DNA of 64,000 nt from Exiguobacterium sp. SL-9 (GTDB taxonomy: Bacteria > Bacillota > Bacilli > Exiguobacteriales > Exiguobacteriaceae). Where the stretch lies: contig NZ_SJUO01000007.1 of NCBI RefSeq assembly GCF_004336985.1, forward strand, positions 1 to 64,000, given 5' to 3'. Both the position numbers and the translations under genes were made by a program. Below, piece by piece: positions 36,822-46,168 of this stretch. Position 1 is the first letter of the stretch. Every line of letters starts with the position of its first letter. The notes below the pieces were generated by a model. That model was given only the letters and a program-made list of their open reading frames with translations. It had not been told where the DNA came from and ran no database searches.

Positions 36822-37121
36822 ATGAGCAAATACCGGATCCCGAACGAGGTCACGACCGAACTGAAGATCAACAAGATGCTCTATCTGCATGACTTCCTGT
36901 TCCTTGTCGGGCTCATCGTGCTGCGGCTCGTGACACTCCCGTTCATCCCTTCGGTGCTGCACATCCCGTTCACGGTCTTTCTCGTCATCTTCGGACTGTT
37001 CATGGTGCTCCGGCCGGCGACAAACCCACAGAAGCGGATGGTCCACGCGCTCTATTACGCGCTCATCAAACGGAAAGACACCTATCTTGCGCTCGACGCG
37101 CACACGAAAGGACGTGATTGA
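36822..37121 (+). CDS. VirB3-like membrane protein, DUF5592 type
   Basis: A 99-residue protein with two helices (about 27-45 and 48-65) and the conserved YRIPNEVTTELKI start seen in DUF5592 proteins of Gram-positive conjugation systems. It precedes the VirB4-related genes, as VirB3 does. It probably anchors the VirB4 ATPase to the membrane. It ends 1 base before the next start codon. Confidence 0.8.
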   Translation: MSKYRIPNEVTTELKINKMLYLHDFLFLVGLIVLRLVTLPFIPSVLHIPFTVFLVIFGLFMVLRPATNPQKRMVHALYYALIKRKDTYLALDAHTKGRD

Positions 37122-37122
37122 G

Positions 37123-37743
37123 ATGGCTTTCATCGAGGAGTCGCTACAGGGTCCGAGACGCACGGGCACCTGGCTCGACGAACAGGACGTGGTCGAGAAA
37201 CGGAAGGTCAAAGACAAGGTCGTCGTCAAACCGACGGTCGCCGAACTGATGCCGGTCGTCGACATCACCGGTACCGAGTCGTTCGAGATGCGCGACGGGA
37301 CCTATCTCGACATGGTCCAGCTCACCTCGAAAGACATCTACTCCTTGAACGAGGAGGAAAAGGACCATGACGTGTTCTCACTCGCCTATCTCCTGCAGGC
37401 GTATACGCACCCGCTCAAAGTCGTACCGTTGAACACGCCACTCAGTCTCGATCGGCAGAAGATCAGCATCGAACGACAGATTCGACAAAATCAGACACCG
37501 GCCTACCTGCCCTTCTTACTAAAGAAGAAGCAGGAGCTCGAATACCTCGAGGAGCATCGCACCAATCGCGATTATCTCCTCTTTTTTTATGCCGAAGACG
37601 AGCGGACGCTACGGGAACGCAAGACACACCTCTATAAACTGCTCCGACGCTCGAACCCGATGCGCGAGCTGACGCTCGACCAGAAGGTCCATGTGCTCTA
37701 CCAACTGAACAACCCGAACACGAAACCGCAACTCGACGCCTGA
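37123..37743 (+). CDS. VirB4-associated N-terminal-like protein
   Basis: 206 residues from the ATG at 37123, reached one base after the VirB3-like stop. It resembles the N-terminal part of VirB4/TrbE proteins as a separate gene: a conserved start with FEMRDGTYLDMVQL, a long helix (about 112-150) and a C-terminal domain. It has no ATPase motif. It lies 17 bases before the VirB4 gene. A split VirB4 N-domain is my reading, not proven. Confidence 0.65.
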   Translation: MAFIEESLQGPRRTGTWLDEQDVVEKRKVKDKVVVKPTVAELMPVVDITGTESFEMRDGTYLDMVQLTSKDIYSLNEEEKDHDVFSLAYLLQAYTHPLKVVPLNTPLSLDRQKISIERQIRQNQTPAYLPFLLKKKQELEYLEEHRTNRDYLLFFYAEDERTLRERKTHLYKLLRRSNPMRELTLDQKVHVLYQLNNPNTKPQLDA

Positions 37744-37760
37744 AGAAAGGAGTGACGCGC

Positions 37761-39713
37761 ATGTGGCAGCGCCTACGTGCCAAGTTATCCAAACAACAGG
37801 ACCCGGAGACCGTCAAGATCGAGAAAGGCTATAACCCCGACGTCATCGCCAAGATCCAGCCACAGGGTGGCATTAAGTTCGACGCCAACTTCGTCCGGCT
37901 CGGGGACGGCTACCTGTCCTGTCTCCATGTCTATAAATATCAGTCGCTCGTCTATGACTACTGGCTCGAACCGATTCTGAACATGCCGGGCGTCCTGACG
38001 ACGCTCGACATCGGGACAGCCGACAAGCGTGAAATCATCCAGACCATCAACAAGTCGATGGCCGAACAGAACACACGCTTCGAGAACGCGAAAGACAATA
38101 TCGACCGCATCGATGCTCGGGAGACGTATAAGGAGTTGAATGAGCTCTACGAACAGATCACCCAAGGCGAGACGATGAAATATCTGCATCTGCGCCTCTA
38201 TGTGAAAGCGAAGACGCTCGATGCGCTCGAGGTGAAGGTGCAGGAAGTGATGGAAGAACTCGAGGCCCGGAATTTCCGCTCGACGATCTTCCTGAACGAA
38301 CAGGAATGGGAGTGGCAGAGCTTGTTCACAAGCTATGACCAACAACAGAGACTGCCGAACCGGCGCTGTGGGAAAGAGATCCCTTCCCTCTCCATCGCCG
38401 GCGGCTATCCGTTCCACTTCACGTCGCTACAGGACGCGACCGGCACGTATTACGGGACGACCGACACGAACGGTAGCGTCATCTTTGACCTGTTCCATAA
38501 GGACAAACAGCGCAAGTTCTATAACGCGCTCATGATTGGCAAGATGGGGTCCGGGAAATCGACGCTCCTCAAGAAGACGGTGCTCGACCAGGCGATCAAG
38601 GGCAACAAGATCCGCATCCTCGACGTCACGGGCGAGTTCTCCGACCTCGTGCGCCAGCTCGGCGGGAAAGAGATCGCGCTCGACGGGTCGGCCGGGCTCA
38701 TCAACCCGCTCCATGTCTATAAGACGGTGACGAACAACGACGGCAGCGCCAACGAGGCGCTCTCGTTCATGCAGCACCTCTCAAAGATGGCGGTGTTCTA
38801 TCACTACATCAACCCGGCAGCGACGCAGGAAGAGACGAACGAGTTCGAGATCCTGCTCCGTGACCTGTACGTCCGGCACGGACTTTGGGACGAACAGGGT
38901 GAGCTGCCGATCACGACGCACCCGGCGAACCGGTACCCGACGTTCTCCGACTTCCTGTATCTCGTACGTCGTGAGCTCTACACGGACGACACGCGCACCT
39001 CGATCAAGGAAGCAATCAGCCCGAATCGGGTCCGGCGTCTCGAGAACATCGAGCTCGCCGTCACGAACCTCGTCCATAACTATGGCAACATCTTCGACGG
39101 GCACTCCTCGATCGATCGGTTCGACGAGGAGCTCATCGTCTCGTTCCCGCTCCGGAACCTGACGAGCCTGCGGGACGAGGTGTTCCAGGCGCAAGTGTTC
39201 TCGCTGATGAACATGCTGTGGGACGGGATGATCGCCAACGGTTCGAGTCAACTGAAGGCTTATAACCAGGGTGTGCTCCGGACCGAGGAAGCGTGCAAGT
39301 ACCTCATCGTCATCGATGAGGCGCATCACTTGATCAACACGCGCGACATCGCGCAACCGGCCATCCTGTATCTGCAACGCTGTATGCGTGAGGCGCGCAA
39401 GTATTTCGGTGGCATCTTCTTCGTGTCGCATCTGATCACCGATTTCGTGCCGGCCGGGTCAAAGTCCGAGAACGCCGAGAACGTCAAGTCACTCTTCCAA
39501 TTGACGCAATACAAGATCATCGGCGAACAGGACGCGGAGAGCATCCCGATCATCCAGACGGTGTTCGATGGACAGCTCTCGAACTCCGAGATGCGCATCA
39601 TCCCTTCGCTCGAGACGGGGCGTGTCGTCCTCAGTATCTCGGGCGTGCAGAACCTCATCTTTGACGTCGATGTCGCGCCCGAGGAGCTCGCCCTGTTCGG
39701 TGGAGGTGCCTGA
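37761..39713 (+). CDS. VirB4-type T4SS ATPase
   Basis: About 650 residues from the ATG at 37761 (AAAGGAG upstream). Walker A GKMGSGKST (about 260) and Walker B IVIDEAHH (about 515) define the VirB4/TraE ATPase, which energises assembly and substrate transfer at the membrane. The N-terminal 250 residues form the CagE_TrbE_VirB-like domain. It overlaps the next gene by one base (TGATG). Confidence 0.92.
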   Translation: MWQRLRAKLSKQQDPETVKIEKGYNPDVIAKIQPQGGIKFDANFVRLGDGYLSCLHVYKYQSLVYDYWLEPILNMPGVLTTLDIGTADKREIIQTINKSMAEQNTRFENAKDNIDRIDARETYKELNELYEQITQGETMKYLHLRLYVKAKTLDALEVKVQEVMEELEARNFRSTIFLNEQEWEWQSLFTSYDQQQRLPNRRCGKEIPSLSIAGGYPFHFTSLQDATGTYYGTTDTNGSVIFDLFHKDKQRKFYNALMIGKMGSGKSTLLKKTVLDQAIKGNKIRILDVTGEFSDLVRQLGGKEIALDGSAGLINPLHVYKTVTNNDGSANEALSFMQHLSKMAVFYHYINPAATQEETNEFEILLRDLYVRHGLWDEQGELPITTHPANRYPTFSDFLYLVRRELYTDDTRTSIKEAISPNRVRRLENIELAVTNLVHNYGNIFDGHSSIDRFDEELIVSFPLRNLTSLRDEVFQAQVFSLMNMLWDGMIANGSSQLKAYNQGVLRTEEACKYLIVIDEAHHLINTRDIAQPAILYLQRCMREARKYFGGIFFVSHLITDFVPAGSKSENAENVKSLFQLTQYKIIGEQDAESIPIIQTVFDGQLSNSEMRIIPSLETGRVVLSISGVQNLIFDVDVAPEELALFGGGA

Positions 39714-40819
39714 TGTGGGCGGCCGCGAAACGGACGGCCCGCTTCGCCGTCACGGCGAAATGGCAGCTCGCGACGCTCAAGTGGCGACTCATCCTACTCG
39801 GCATCGCGGCACTCGTCTTGTTCCTGGTCATCCTCATAGTCGGAATCCTCGACACGCTCACAGGTGTCCAGAACGAACAACCGACCGACGTCACATTCGA
39901 CACAACAGGCGGTCTCCAGGTAAGTGACCAGGTACTCCAATATCGGGGCTTGGTAGAAAGTGAACTGACGAAGCACGGGCTGGCCGAACAGACGAACCTC
40001 GTGCTCGCGCTCATGATGCAGGAGAGCGGCGGACGCGGGAACGACCCGATGCAGGCGAGCGAATCGAAGTGTGGACGCATCGGATGTATCACCTCCCCCG
40101 AGGAGAGCATCGTCTACGGCGTCGAGCATTTCGCTTCCGTCTTCGAACGGGCGAACCGTGATGTGCAACTCACGTTACAGAGTTACAACTTCGGCGGCGG
40201 CTTTATCGATTATGTCCAGGAGAACAGCGGCCGTTACTCGAAAGAGCTCGCCATCTCGTTCTCCCAGATGATGTATCAGCGCGTGAAACACACCGGCATC
40301 TATCGCTGTCATCGTCCGAGTGCGGTCCAGCACGGTGCCTGTTACGGCGACATCGAGTATGTCGACGCGGTGTTGAAATACCTTGCGCCGGTCGCCGTCG
40401 CCGATGGGGTCATCACGAAAGAACTGTTGTCGGGACTACGTTCCCCGCTCGCCATCCCGCTCAACGTGACATCGCGTTTCGGATGGCGCGTCATCTTCGG
40501 ACAACGGGACAACCACACCGGGATCGACTTCAGTTGCACGCCATCCGACACGATCCACGCGGTCAAGAGCGGCACCGTCATCTATAGCGGGAACCGCGGA
40601 CCGTACGGAAATCTCGTCCAGGTTCGACACGACAATTACATCACGGCGTACGCGCACCTGAGTCGTCTCGGCGTCCAGACCGGGCAACAGATCGACGCCG
40701 GGCAGGCGCTCGGATACTGCGGCACGACCGGCCGATCGAGCGGGAACCATCTGCATTTTGAGATCAAGACGAGTGAATGGTCAGGCCATATCGACCCCGC
40801 CCCGGTCTTCGGATTTTGA
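39713..40819 (+). CDS. Two-domain cell-wall hydrolase, VirB1/CwlT-like
   Basis: 368 residues: one membrane helix (about 24-46), then a lysozyme-like/SLT domain (about 75-205, with LALMMQESGG carrying the catalytic Glu and SYNFGGGFIDY), then an M23 metallopeptidase (about 235-365, HTGIDFS and HLHFE as zinc ligands). Similar fusions open peptidoglycan for the T4SS in Gram-positive conjugation. It is exported with its catalytic domains outside the membrane. Confidence 0.9.
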   Translation: MWAAAKRTARFAVTAKWQLATLKWRLILLGIAALVLFLVILIVGILDTLTGVQNEQPTDVTFDTTGGLQVSDQVLQYRGLVESELTKHGLAEQTNLVLALMMQESGGRGNDPMQASESKCGRIGCITSPEESIVYGVEHFASVFERANRDVQLTLQSYNFGGGFIDYVQENSGRYSKELAISFSQMMYQRVKHTGIYRCHRPSAVQHGACYGDIEYVDAVLKYLAPVAVADGVITKELLSGLRSPLAIPLNVTSRFGWRVIFGQRDNHTGIDFSCTPSDTIHAVKSGTVIYSGNRGPYGNLVQVRHDNYITAYAHLSRLGVQTGQQIDAGQALGYCGTTGRSSGNHLHFEIKTSEWSGHIDPAPVFGF

Positions 40820-40849
40820 GTCATGGATGTATGGAAAGGAGGAGGGAAA

Positions 40850-41428
40850 ATGAACTTCACCGGACGTCACCTTGCGTATCTGTTTGGGATACTGCTTCTC
40901 ATTTCACTCGCGGCGAACATCTTTTTTTATCAACGCGCGGCACCAGCGGCAAATCCCTCGAACACGAGTGAGACACAAAACGAGAGAACCGTTCCCTCTA
41001 AGTCAGTGACTTCCGAAGATACGCCGTCAGACACTGAACCCGTTGTCGCATCGTCGGACACTGAACAAATGGAGGAGCTGACGACACGCGCGATGCGTTT
41101 CGTCGAGTACGCCTTCACCATCACGAAGGACAGTTACACGACCCAAAAACGACAGGCGAAAGATGTCATGTCGGAGGACCTCACGGCCACGCTCTTCGCC
41201 GCGAACGGCAGTGACGTCGGCACGTTCGAGACGACCGTCCGCGATATCGAGGTGTTCCCTTCTGTCTCCGGAGAAGATTGTCTCGTGCGGTTCGAACAAG
41301 ACCTGTTGATCACCGAGACGGGTTATGAAGAGACGACGCAAGAACTGTTGGCTTTGACGTTTGAGTCCATCGACGGGCGTTTGGTCGTCACAGAGATGGA
41401 AGACCTGACACCGAAAGGAGGGATTTAG
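40850..41428 (+). CDS. VirB8/TcpC-like T4SS protein
   Basis: About 192 residues from the ATG at 40850 (GGAGGAGGG upstream). One N-terminal membrane helix (about 8-26), a Ser/Thr/Glu linker (about 30-75), then a compact domain (about 80-190) with mixed helix and strand compatible with the NTF2-like fold of VirB8/TcpC. Assignment is by topology and context. It ends directly before the next ATG. Confidence 0.65.
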   Translation: MNFTGRHLAYLFGILLLISLAANIFFYQRAAPAANPSNTSETQNERTVPSKSVTSEDTPSDTEPVVASSDTEQMEELTTRAMRFVEYAFTITKDSYTTQKRQAKDVMSEDLTATLFAANGSDVGTFETTVRDIEVFPSVSGEDCLVRFEQDLLITETGYEETTQELLALTFESIDGRLVVTEMEDLTPKGGI

Positions 41429-42268
41429 ATGCGTCGGCAAACGCGACGACGCCTCACCCAGAACGTCTCCCGATTCTACCTCGGACTCGGCGTATTCTTT
41501 GTCATCGGTTTCCTCTTCTTTGGCACCTCGTCGTTCTTTTTCGCCGACGAGGCACCGGTCAATGAGACGCCAATCAACGAGGCGATCCGGCTCTCGAACG
41601 GGGAGGTCGTGACGCTCCATGCCTGGAATTATGACATGGATAAACGGACGATGCGTGTCCGCCTCTCACTCGATGAGACACCAGGTAACACGAATAATCA
41701 TCTCTATCGCTATGTCTATAAGGCGCGTCCGGATTCTGAGAAGGAAGTCACGTTGCTGTATGAACGGAACGACCAATACGTGCTCGAATTGAAGGACGTG
41801 CCGAACGATTTCGACCAACTCGCCGTCCGGATCTATGGGGTCGACGACTCACAATCAATCGATGAACTCACACCCGAGGAATGGGAGAACGGTCTATTGA
41901 CGTCACTCTATGCCGACCGTCGGACCATCGAACAGGCGAACCACAGTTCATCTGACGAGACATACTTCACGAAACTATTCATTGAGGACGCGCTCACAGA
42001 GACCGAGAGACAGTTGGAAAAATCGCAGCAGTCAGTCGAAGCGCAACGGCAACAGATCAAGCGGCTCGACCGTGACAAAGAGGAACTTGAAAGCGAACTC
42101 CCCTACCTCTCGCTCGACGAACAGGTCGAACAGGAGAACCAGATTTTCGACCTCGGCCGGAAGCATGACGAGCTCACACTGGAACTCGAGAAGCTCGAAC
42201 AGTCGGTCACAGCGCTCGAAGAAAAGTACGACAAGTTGCGCGTCCGGCTCCGGGAACTGTCGATTTAA
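41429..42268 (+). CDS. Membrane-anchored coiled-coil protein of transfer operon
   Basis: 279 residues: an N-terminal helix (about 15-37), a beta-rich domain (about 45-150) and a C-terminal coiled coil (about 190-279). Unknown family. Its ATG directly follows the preceding stop, so it is coupled. It is probably an extracellular or envelope part of the T4SS, and the last T4SS gene before the oriT candidate. Confidence 0.7.
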   Translation: MRRQTRRRLTQNVSRFYLGLGVFFVIGFLFFGTSSFFFADEAPVNETPINEAIRLSNGEVVTLHAWNYDMDKRTMRVRLSLDETPGNTNNHLYRYVYKARPDSEKEVTLLYERNDQYVLELKDVPNDFDQLAVRIYGVDDSQSIDELTPEEWENGLLTSLYADRRTIEQANHSSSDETYFTKLFIEDALTETERQLEKSQQSVEAQRQQIKRLDRDKEELESELPYLSLDEQVEQENQIFDLGRKHDELTLELEKLEQSVTALEEKYDKLRVRLRELSI

Positions 42269-42270
42269 GT

Positions 42271-42410
42271 GGCACATTTCGTGCCAAATCGCTGGTTTTA
42301 CTGGCACATTTCGTGCCGTTTTCGGACTTTTGGTGATATCACGGAAACCCCAGGCTCTGCCTGGGCTATCACGACAAGTGATAGCAGTTTCCCCTTATGC
42401 TCTTTGAACG
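42271..42410. other. Candidate oriT with three-way-junction structure
   Basis: GGCACATTTCGTGCC, itself a hairpin, occurs twice (42271-42285 and 42303-42317), 32 bases apart. GTGATATCAC (42333-42342) is a palindrome. Then an outer stem GGAAAC (42343-42348)/GTTTCC (42387-42392) encloses two hairpins, CCCAGGC/GCCTGGG (42349-42365) and GCTATCA/TGATAGC (42365-42385). Position just before a ribbon-helix-helix-like gene and the relaxase, plus this dense symmetry, is typical of oriT. The nick site cannot be assigned; CTTATGCTCTTTG follows the stem. Confidence 0.7.
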
Positions 42411-42460
42411 AACTTTTAGGACCTCGGCAATATACAACCTCTAGAAAGGTGGTCAGGCAG

Positions 42461-42712
42461 ATGGACCTGTTACTCCGCGACATCGACCCCGTCATCGTGA
42501 AGCAAATCGATGAATGGGCGAAGGAACACAAACGCTCACGGCAACAATATTTGAAAGAACTGCTCGCCTCCTGGTGCACGAACGGCATCCAATCGACGCA
42601 AATCGAGCGCCTCGAACGACAGCTCGAGGCGAACACGCTCCACCTGAAACGGAGCGCGGACGAACTCGCCGAAGTGACTCGGTTGTTGAATGAGGTGATG
42701 CAGGATGCGTGA
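42461..42712 (+). CDS. Relaxosome accessory protein, ribbon-helix-helix-like
   Basis: 83 residues. The N-terminal part (DIDPVIVKQIDEWAKEHKRS) is compatible with a CopG/Arc-type ribbon-helix-helix and the C-terminal part is a coiled coil. ATG at 42461 after AAAGGTGG. It lies directly downstream of the oriT candidate and overlaps the relaxase start by 8 bases, the usual place for a protein that binds oriT and recruits the relaxase. Confidence 0.7.
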   Translation: MDLLLRDIDPVIVKQIDEWAKEHKRSRQQYLKELLASWCTNGIQSTQIERLERQLEANTLHLKRSADELAEVTRLLNEVMQDA

Positions 42713-43859
42713 GACGCCAGGCGTCGTCATCAAGTCGAAGTTCAAGGTACCGGGCACGAAAAAGAAGTCACGTCGCTACACGACGTACCTCGATTACATC
42801 AATCGACCGGACGCCAAAGACAGCCGCGAACAGTTTGAGACGTACCATGATTATATGGAGGACGAGATGAAATCGAGCGGTCTGTTCACACGTGAGGACG
42901 ACCGGTTGGACGACCAAAAGCGTCGCGCCGTCCGCGACATCTTCAAGAACGCGCAAGAGAACGGGAGCATCCTTTGGCAAGACGTCATCTCGTTCGATAA
43001 CGCCTGGCTACGAGAGACCGGTGTGCTTCATGACGACCTCGTCGACGAGAAACGGCTGATTCAGGCGACACGGAACGCGATCGATTCAATGCTTCAAAAA
43101 GAGAAGATGGTCCACGCCTACTGGACCGGTGCCGTGCATTACAACACCGACAATATCCACGTGCATGTCGCCATCGTCGAGACGAGCCACATGCGCGAGC
43201 GAGGCAAACGAAAACCAAAATCGATCGAGCTGATGAAGTCGAAAGTCATCTATTCCCTCGCCGACCGGACGAAAGAACAGGAGAAACTGAACGCTTTCAT
43301 CCGCGACGAGTTGGTCGCGCATAAACGGAACCGGAGGATCCCAACGCTCCCGAACCGTGTCCAGCATCCCGAGCTCGTCCGTCAGTTCAAGGACATCTAT
43401 GAGCGGTTGCCGGAAGACAAACGACAGTGGCGCTACAATATGAACGGGATGCAGCCGCTCCGTGAGTCGCTCGACCGTCTGACCGACCGCTACATCGACA
43501 TTCACTTCAAATCAGAGTTCCAAGCCTTCAACGAGCGACTTGAACAGGAGGTGTCGTTCCATCGTCGCAGCTACGGCGACACGGAGAAGGCCGAGCGGTA
43601 CCGGACGACGAAACGACAGGACCTCTACACCCGGATGGGGAATGCCATCCTCTCCGAGATGCGCGACTTGTCAAAAGAACAAACGATAGTTGAGAAAAAT
43701 GGAGCCCCAAAACATCCGGTCAGACGCGCATTCAACCAACAAAAGATATTCAACGAATCACTCTACCGGATCGAGCGGCATATGAACGACGAATTAGAAC
43801 ACTTGAAGAACCAACGCGCTTTCGAACAGTTGGAACGGGACATCGAATATGGAAAGTGA
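42705..43859 (+). CDS. Conjugative relaxase, MobP2/MOBL-like
   Basis: A 384-residue protein. TDNIHVHVAIVE (about 148-159) is the metal-binding HxH motif III of relaxases. The catalytic Tyr is probably among the conserved ones near the start (RRYTTYLDYINRP). It has no C-terminal helicase. The pattern matches MOBP-related and MOBL relaxases (pLS20-type) of Firmicutes. The enzyme nicks oriT and pilots the strand through the VirD4/T4SS. It overlaps the accessory gene. Confidence 0.85.
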   Translation: MRETPGVVIKSKFKVPGTKKKSRRYTTYLDYINRPDAKDSREQFETYHDYMEDEMKSSGLFTREDDRLDDQKRRAVRDIFKNAQENGSILWQDVISFDNAWLRETGVLHDDLVDEKRLIQATRNAIDSMLQKEKMVHAYWTGAVHYNTDNIHVHVAIVETSHMRERGKRKPKSIELMKSKVIYSLADRTKEQEKLNAFIRDELVAHKRNRRIPTLPNRVQHPELVRQFKDIYERLPEDKRQWRYNMNGMQPLRESLDRLTDRYIDIHFKSEFQAFNERLEQEVSFHRRSYGDTEKAERYRTTKRQDLYTRMGNAILSEMRDLSKEQTIVEKNGAPKHPVRRAFNQQKIFNESLYRIERHMNDELEHLKNQRAFEQLERDIEYGK

Positions 43860-43868
43860 GGGAGGACG

Positions 43869-44318
43869 ATGGAAGAGTTGAGACAGATCCGTCTCCGATT
43901 GAAGCCGGAGACGGTCGCATATTTAGAAGAGTTCGCCGACGACAAACGCTTCGGCCACCTCGGTCAGGTCATCGACCATATCGCAGACGAGCATAAACAA
44001 CTGGCCGACGAGAAGTGGGACATGCAGTTCCTCACCCGCTCGATCAGCACGCAGGTCTCTCATCATATCGAGGAGTTGATGATCGAGCAGGTGTCGTCGG
44101 AACTCGAGCGGATCCGGCTCGCCGCGAACCGTTCCGACCGCCACGGGCAAATCTTGACTGAGCTCCTGCAGGCACTCATGCAGACAGAGGGCATCGAGGA
44201 CATCATGACGACCGACCAATTCAAGCCGACGTTCCTCGCGACGGCGGAACGTGTCGTCCAAGGACGTATCGAACACCAAAAACAGAAGAAGGACACACTA
44301 ACTTTTGAGAGAGGATGA
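43869..44318 (+). CDS. Relaxase-linked hypothetical protein
   Basis: 149 residues, helical throughout. RLKPETVAYLEEFADDKRFGHLGQVIDHIADEH is suggestive of a ribbon-helix-helix head; the rest is a possible dimer coil. Ends by overlapping a possible ATG of the next gene. A second relaxosome or regulatory protein is likely by position. Confidence 0.65.
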   Translation: MEELRQIRLRLKPETVAYLEEFADDKRFGHLGQVIDHIADEHKQLADEKWDMQFLTRSISTQVSHHIEELMIEQVSSELERIRLAANRSDRHGQILTELLQALMQTEGIEDIMTTDQFKPTFLATAERVVQGRIEHQKQKKDTLTFERG

Positions 44319-44323
44319 ATCCT

Positions 44324-44611
44324 ATGCGACCACTTGACCGTCCCTTCACGATGGGACAATTTTTGACGCTTCAACCCGATACCGTCACGGTCCTCATCTA
44401 TGGAAAACGGTACGATATCCCGGTGTCCGTTTCCGAGCATCAACTTTTGACTGCCATCGCGCAAGACGAGATTATCTTGCTTCCCGTCAATTTCGAGCGG
44501 ACACGGCTGTTACTCGGCATCCCGGAAACGTCGCCACAACTCGAACGTGAAATGAACGAATTTGCGGATAGTGATGAATCTGTCACCGACTTGTTGAAGG
44601 AAGGAGTCTGA
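44324..44611 (+). CDS. Small hypothetical protein of transfer operon
   Basis: About 95 residues. I prefer the ATG at 44324, with GAGAGGATG upstream; the ATG at 44315 lies on that site. A mixed strand/helix protein (FLTLQPDTVTVLIYGKRYDIPV) with an acidic end. Not recognised. Confidence 0.6.
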   Translation: MRPLDRPFTMGQFLTLQPDTVTVLIYGKRYDIPVSVSEHQLLTAIAQDEIILLPVNFERTRLLLGIPETSPQLEREMNEFADSDESVTDLLKEGV

Positions 44612-44615
44612 CACG

Positions 44616-46052
44616 ATGGCCAACATCAAGACGAACGAAGAACGGAAAGCCGAGCTCGAAGCATTGACCGAACAGATGGGACAACAGATCGACAGCTTCT
44701 TTGAGAGTCCAGAGAAAATCCGGGAACATCTGCAGTTCCTCGGCAAGTTCCATCAATACTCGATGCGGAACGCGGTCTTGATCGAGTCACAGTTCCCTGG
44801 CGCGATCGCGGTCGGTTCTTATCCGTTCTGGGAGAAGCAAGGCGCGCAGGTCCAAAAAGGTGAGCGTGGCATCAAGGTGTTCGTCCCGAACCCGGTGACG
44901 TACGCCTTACACAAAGATGAATGGGTACCGCTCAGCAAGGCACCGAAGCCAGTCAAAGACGCCGTGAAACAAGGACGCATTCCGTCACGCAAGATGATGT
45001 ACTTCAAAATCGGTCACGTCTTCGAATACACGCAGACCGACGCACGCGAGAAAGGAATCGAGGTCTCGGACATCTTCAAACGGTATCATCGGGACGGCGG
45101 GCTCGAGAACGAACAAGACATCCGTGACGCCTTGACAACGCTCGCGGATGCCCGGAATGTGACGCTATTGGAGGAACCGCTCGACGAGATCGGGACGGCG
45201 AAGGGCTGTTATTACCCAGAGCTACATGCGATCGCCTTGAACCCGCGGAACACATCGATCGAGGACATCAGCGTCCTGATCCACGAGCTCGCCCACGCGG
45301 AGCTGCACAACCAGGAGCGGAACTTCGAACAAGACCAACCGCTCACCGCACCCGAGAAAGAGTTCCAAGCCGAGATGGTCGCCTATGTCGTCTCGCATCA
45401 GCTCGGTTTCCCGACGGACGACTTCTCACTTTCTTACCTGGCCGGTTGGACGAAAGACAAGGAACTCCTCGACAAGGAAAAGTTGTTGCAGGAGGTCCAC
45501 CAGACATCCGCGACTTTCCTCAACCATATCGAGTCACACCTAGAAAACGTACACACCTTACAACAGGAGAAAGAACGGAGCCCTCTCGATTACCTTGAAC
45601 AGCTGGAGCGGCGCATGGGATGGAAAGACGCTGACCTCAGTCTTTATGAACGGGTGCATGCCGTACAGAGTCTGTTCCCCGAGGAGGTGGAGCCTTATCT
45701 GAACACAAAAGCGGCCCTCGAGACGAACCTGAAGGTGGATCGTGTCGATGAGCCGCTCATGTATATTCACGATAAAGGATTCGGGTTCCAATCATTCGGT
45801 GTCGCCAACAATCATGACTTTGCTGAAGAAACACTTGTCGCCTACACAATCGCCTTACCGAATCAGCCATTGATTAGTGGTCACTTCGACCCTGAAAGAA
45901 CTGTGCATCCATTACACGACCTTGGAAAAAACAAACGGTTAGAAATACCGATTCTAAAGTCTCTTGAAGACCGTTGGCATGAAGTGCTACTTGATGAAGA
46001 AAAAAAGTCTCTTTCAAGGACAGCCATTTTAAATACTGAACGATTAATTTAA
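44616..46052 (+). CDS. ArdC-like antirestriction/Zn-protease protein
   Basis: 478 residues. The N-terminal 120 match the ArdC_N single-stranded DNA-binding domain (FHQYSMRNAVLI, WEKQGAQVQKGERGIKVFVP). The middle holds a metallopeptidase motif HELAH (about 228-232) as in ImmA/IrrE or LtrC proteins. The C-terminal 150 residues are an extra unrecognised domain. ArdC proteins coat incoming single strands and protect them from host enzymes. Codons turn AT-rich in the last 80 residues, so the 3' end may come from another source. Confidence 0.85.
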   Translation: MANIKTNEERKAELEALTEQMGQQIDSFFESPEKIREHLQFLGKFHQYSMRNAVLIESQFPGAIAVGSYPFWEKQGAQVQKGERGIKVFVPNPVTYALHKDEWVPLSKAPKPVKDAVKQGRIPSRKMMYFKIGHVFEYTQTDAREKGIEVSDIFKRYHRDGGLENEQDIRDALTTLADARNVTLLEEPLDEIGTAKGCYYPELHAIALNPRNTSIEDISVLIHELAHAELHNQERNFEQDQPLTAPEKEFQAEMVAYVVSHQLGFPTDDFSLSYLAGWTKDKELLDKEKLLQEVHQTSATFLNHIESHLENVHTLQQEKERSPLDYLEQLERRMGWKDADLSLYERVHAVQSLFPEEVEPYLNTKAALETNLKVDRVDEPLMYIHDKGFGFQSFGVANNHDFAEETLVAYTIALPNQPLISGHFDPERTVHPLHDLGKNKRLEIPILKSLEDRWHEVLLDEEKKSLSRTAILNTERLI

Positions 46053-46073
46053 TGCCCTAAAGCTCATTTGAAA

Positions 46074-46113
46074 AGCCGTAATTTCATAGATGAATTATCA
46101 ATGAATTACGGCT
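46074..46113. terminator. Terminator of transfer operon
   Basis: AGCCGTAATTTCAT and ATGAATTACGGCT pair with one bulge. It follows the ArdC-like gene and faces the convergent peptidase gene. Confidence 0.8.
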
Positions 46114-46168
46114 GATATTTAAATTTTTCTAGATACATCAAGTTAATTAAGTGATTGAAGTCAATAAC

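Noticed and set aside
32000-42000. Many long frames antisense or out of frame within the GC-rich transfer genes
   Set aside because: They are shadows caused by GC-biased third positions and conflict with well-supported genes.
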